5,552 nucleotides of DNA from an uncultured Pseudomonadota bacterium. Lineage in GTDB: Bacteria > Myxococcota_A > UBA9042 > CAIXZC01. The stretch's first letter is position 1. Every line of letters begins with the position of its first letter. The notes under the pieces are model-generated. The model ran no database searches and was not told where the DNA came from. It saw nothing but the letters and a program-made list of their open reading frames with translations. This document shows, piece by piece, positions 5,501 through 5,552 of the stretch. The stretch is taken from contig CALFHQ010000466.1 in NCBI GenBank assembly GCA_937876385.1, positions 1 to 5,552 on the forward strand, written 5' to 3'. Position numbers and translations under genes: made by a program.

Positions 5501-5552
5501 AAACCGCCCGACCGGATGGCATGCGGCCAACGAGGAATCGCGGGGTCAGTGG

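Noticed and set aside
4901..5530. Minus-strand open frame of 209 codons opposite sodN
   Set aside because: The Ni-hook and signal peptide show the plus strand is coding here. The Leu/Val/His-rich product is a mirror of the helical plus-strand protein.
5501..5552. Terminator or start of a further gene after sodN
   Set aside because: Only short GC-rich complementary fragments are present, and 52 bases are too few to judge.

Overview
The window holds six genes of a Gram-negative bacterium. No marker gene fixes the taxon. Two predicted lipoproteins have a lipobox cysteine followed by a long linker rich in Asp, Thr, Ser and Glu, and both carry large hydrolase domains. That style, with moderately high GC, good GGAG-type ribosome sites and one GTG start, suggests a myxobacterium-like (Myxococcota/Bradymonadota, former Deltaproteobacteria) genome. 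This placement is an inference. There is no sign of insertion sequences, tRNA or rRNA genes, CRISPR arrays or prophage.

Layout from left to right: a DUF4442 hotdog-fold thioesterase-like gene (90-548, +) converges on two minus-strand lipoprotein genes. The second of these in position, but first in transcription, is a calcineurin-like metallophosphoesterase with an unrecognised cysteine-containing C-terminal half (2181-3974). The one downstream of it is an Ntn-type cysteine amidase/acyltransferase of the C45/NAAA/acid ceramidase-like group (584-2026, GTG start). The 154-base gap between them carries several inverted repeats. Going the other way from the metallophosphoesterase is a DUF302 gene (4167-4565, +). 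It converges, with a 10-base gap, on a small three-helix membrane protein gene (4576-4866, -). Divergent from that is a nickel superoxide dismutase gene (sodN, 5036-5500, +).

Two things stand out. First, the Ni-SOD precursor has a classical Sec signal peptide ending in Ala-Trp-Ala directly before the His-Cys-x-x-Pro-Cys nickel hook. Ordinary signal peptidase cleavage would therefore both export the enzyme and free the N-terminal histidine that binds nickel. Second, the two lipoproteins could work in sequence at the cell surface: a phosphodiesterase followed by an amide hydrolase. This resembles the order of acid sphingomyelinase and acid ceramidase, or of NAPE-hydrolysing enzymes and NAAA, in eukaryotic lipid breakdown. 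The domain calls are well supported by motifs; the shared pathway is a hypothesis.

Several starts differ from the longest open frame. The metallophosphoesterase, the membrane protein and sodN are each called from an internal Met because the ribosome site lies inside the longer frame or directly before that Met.
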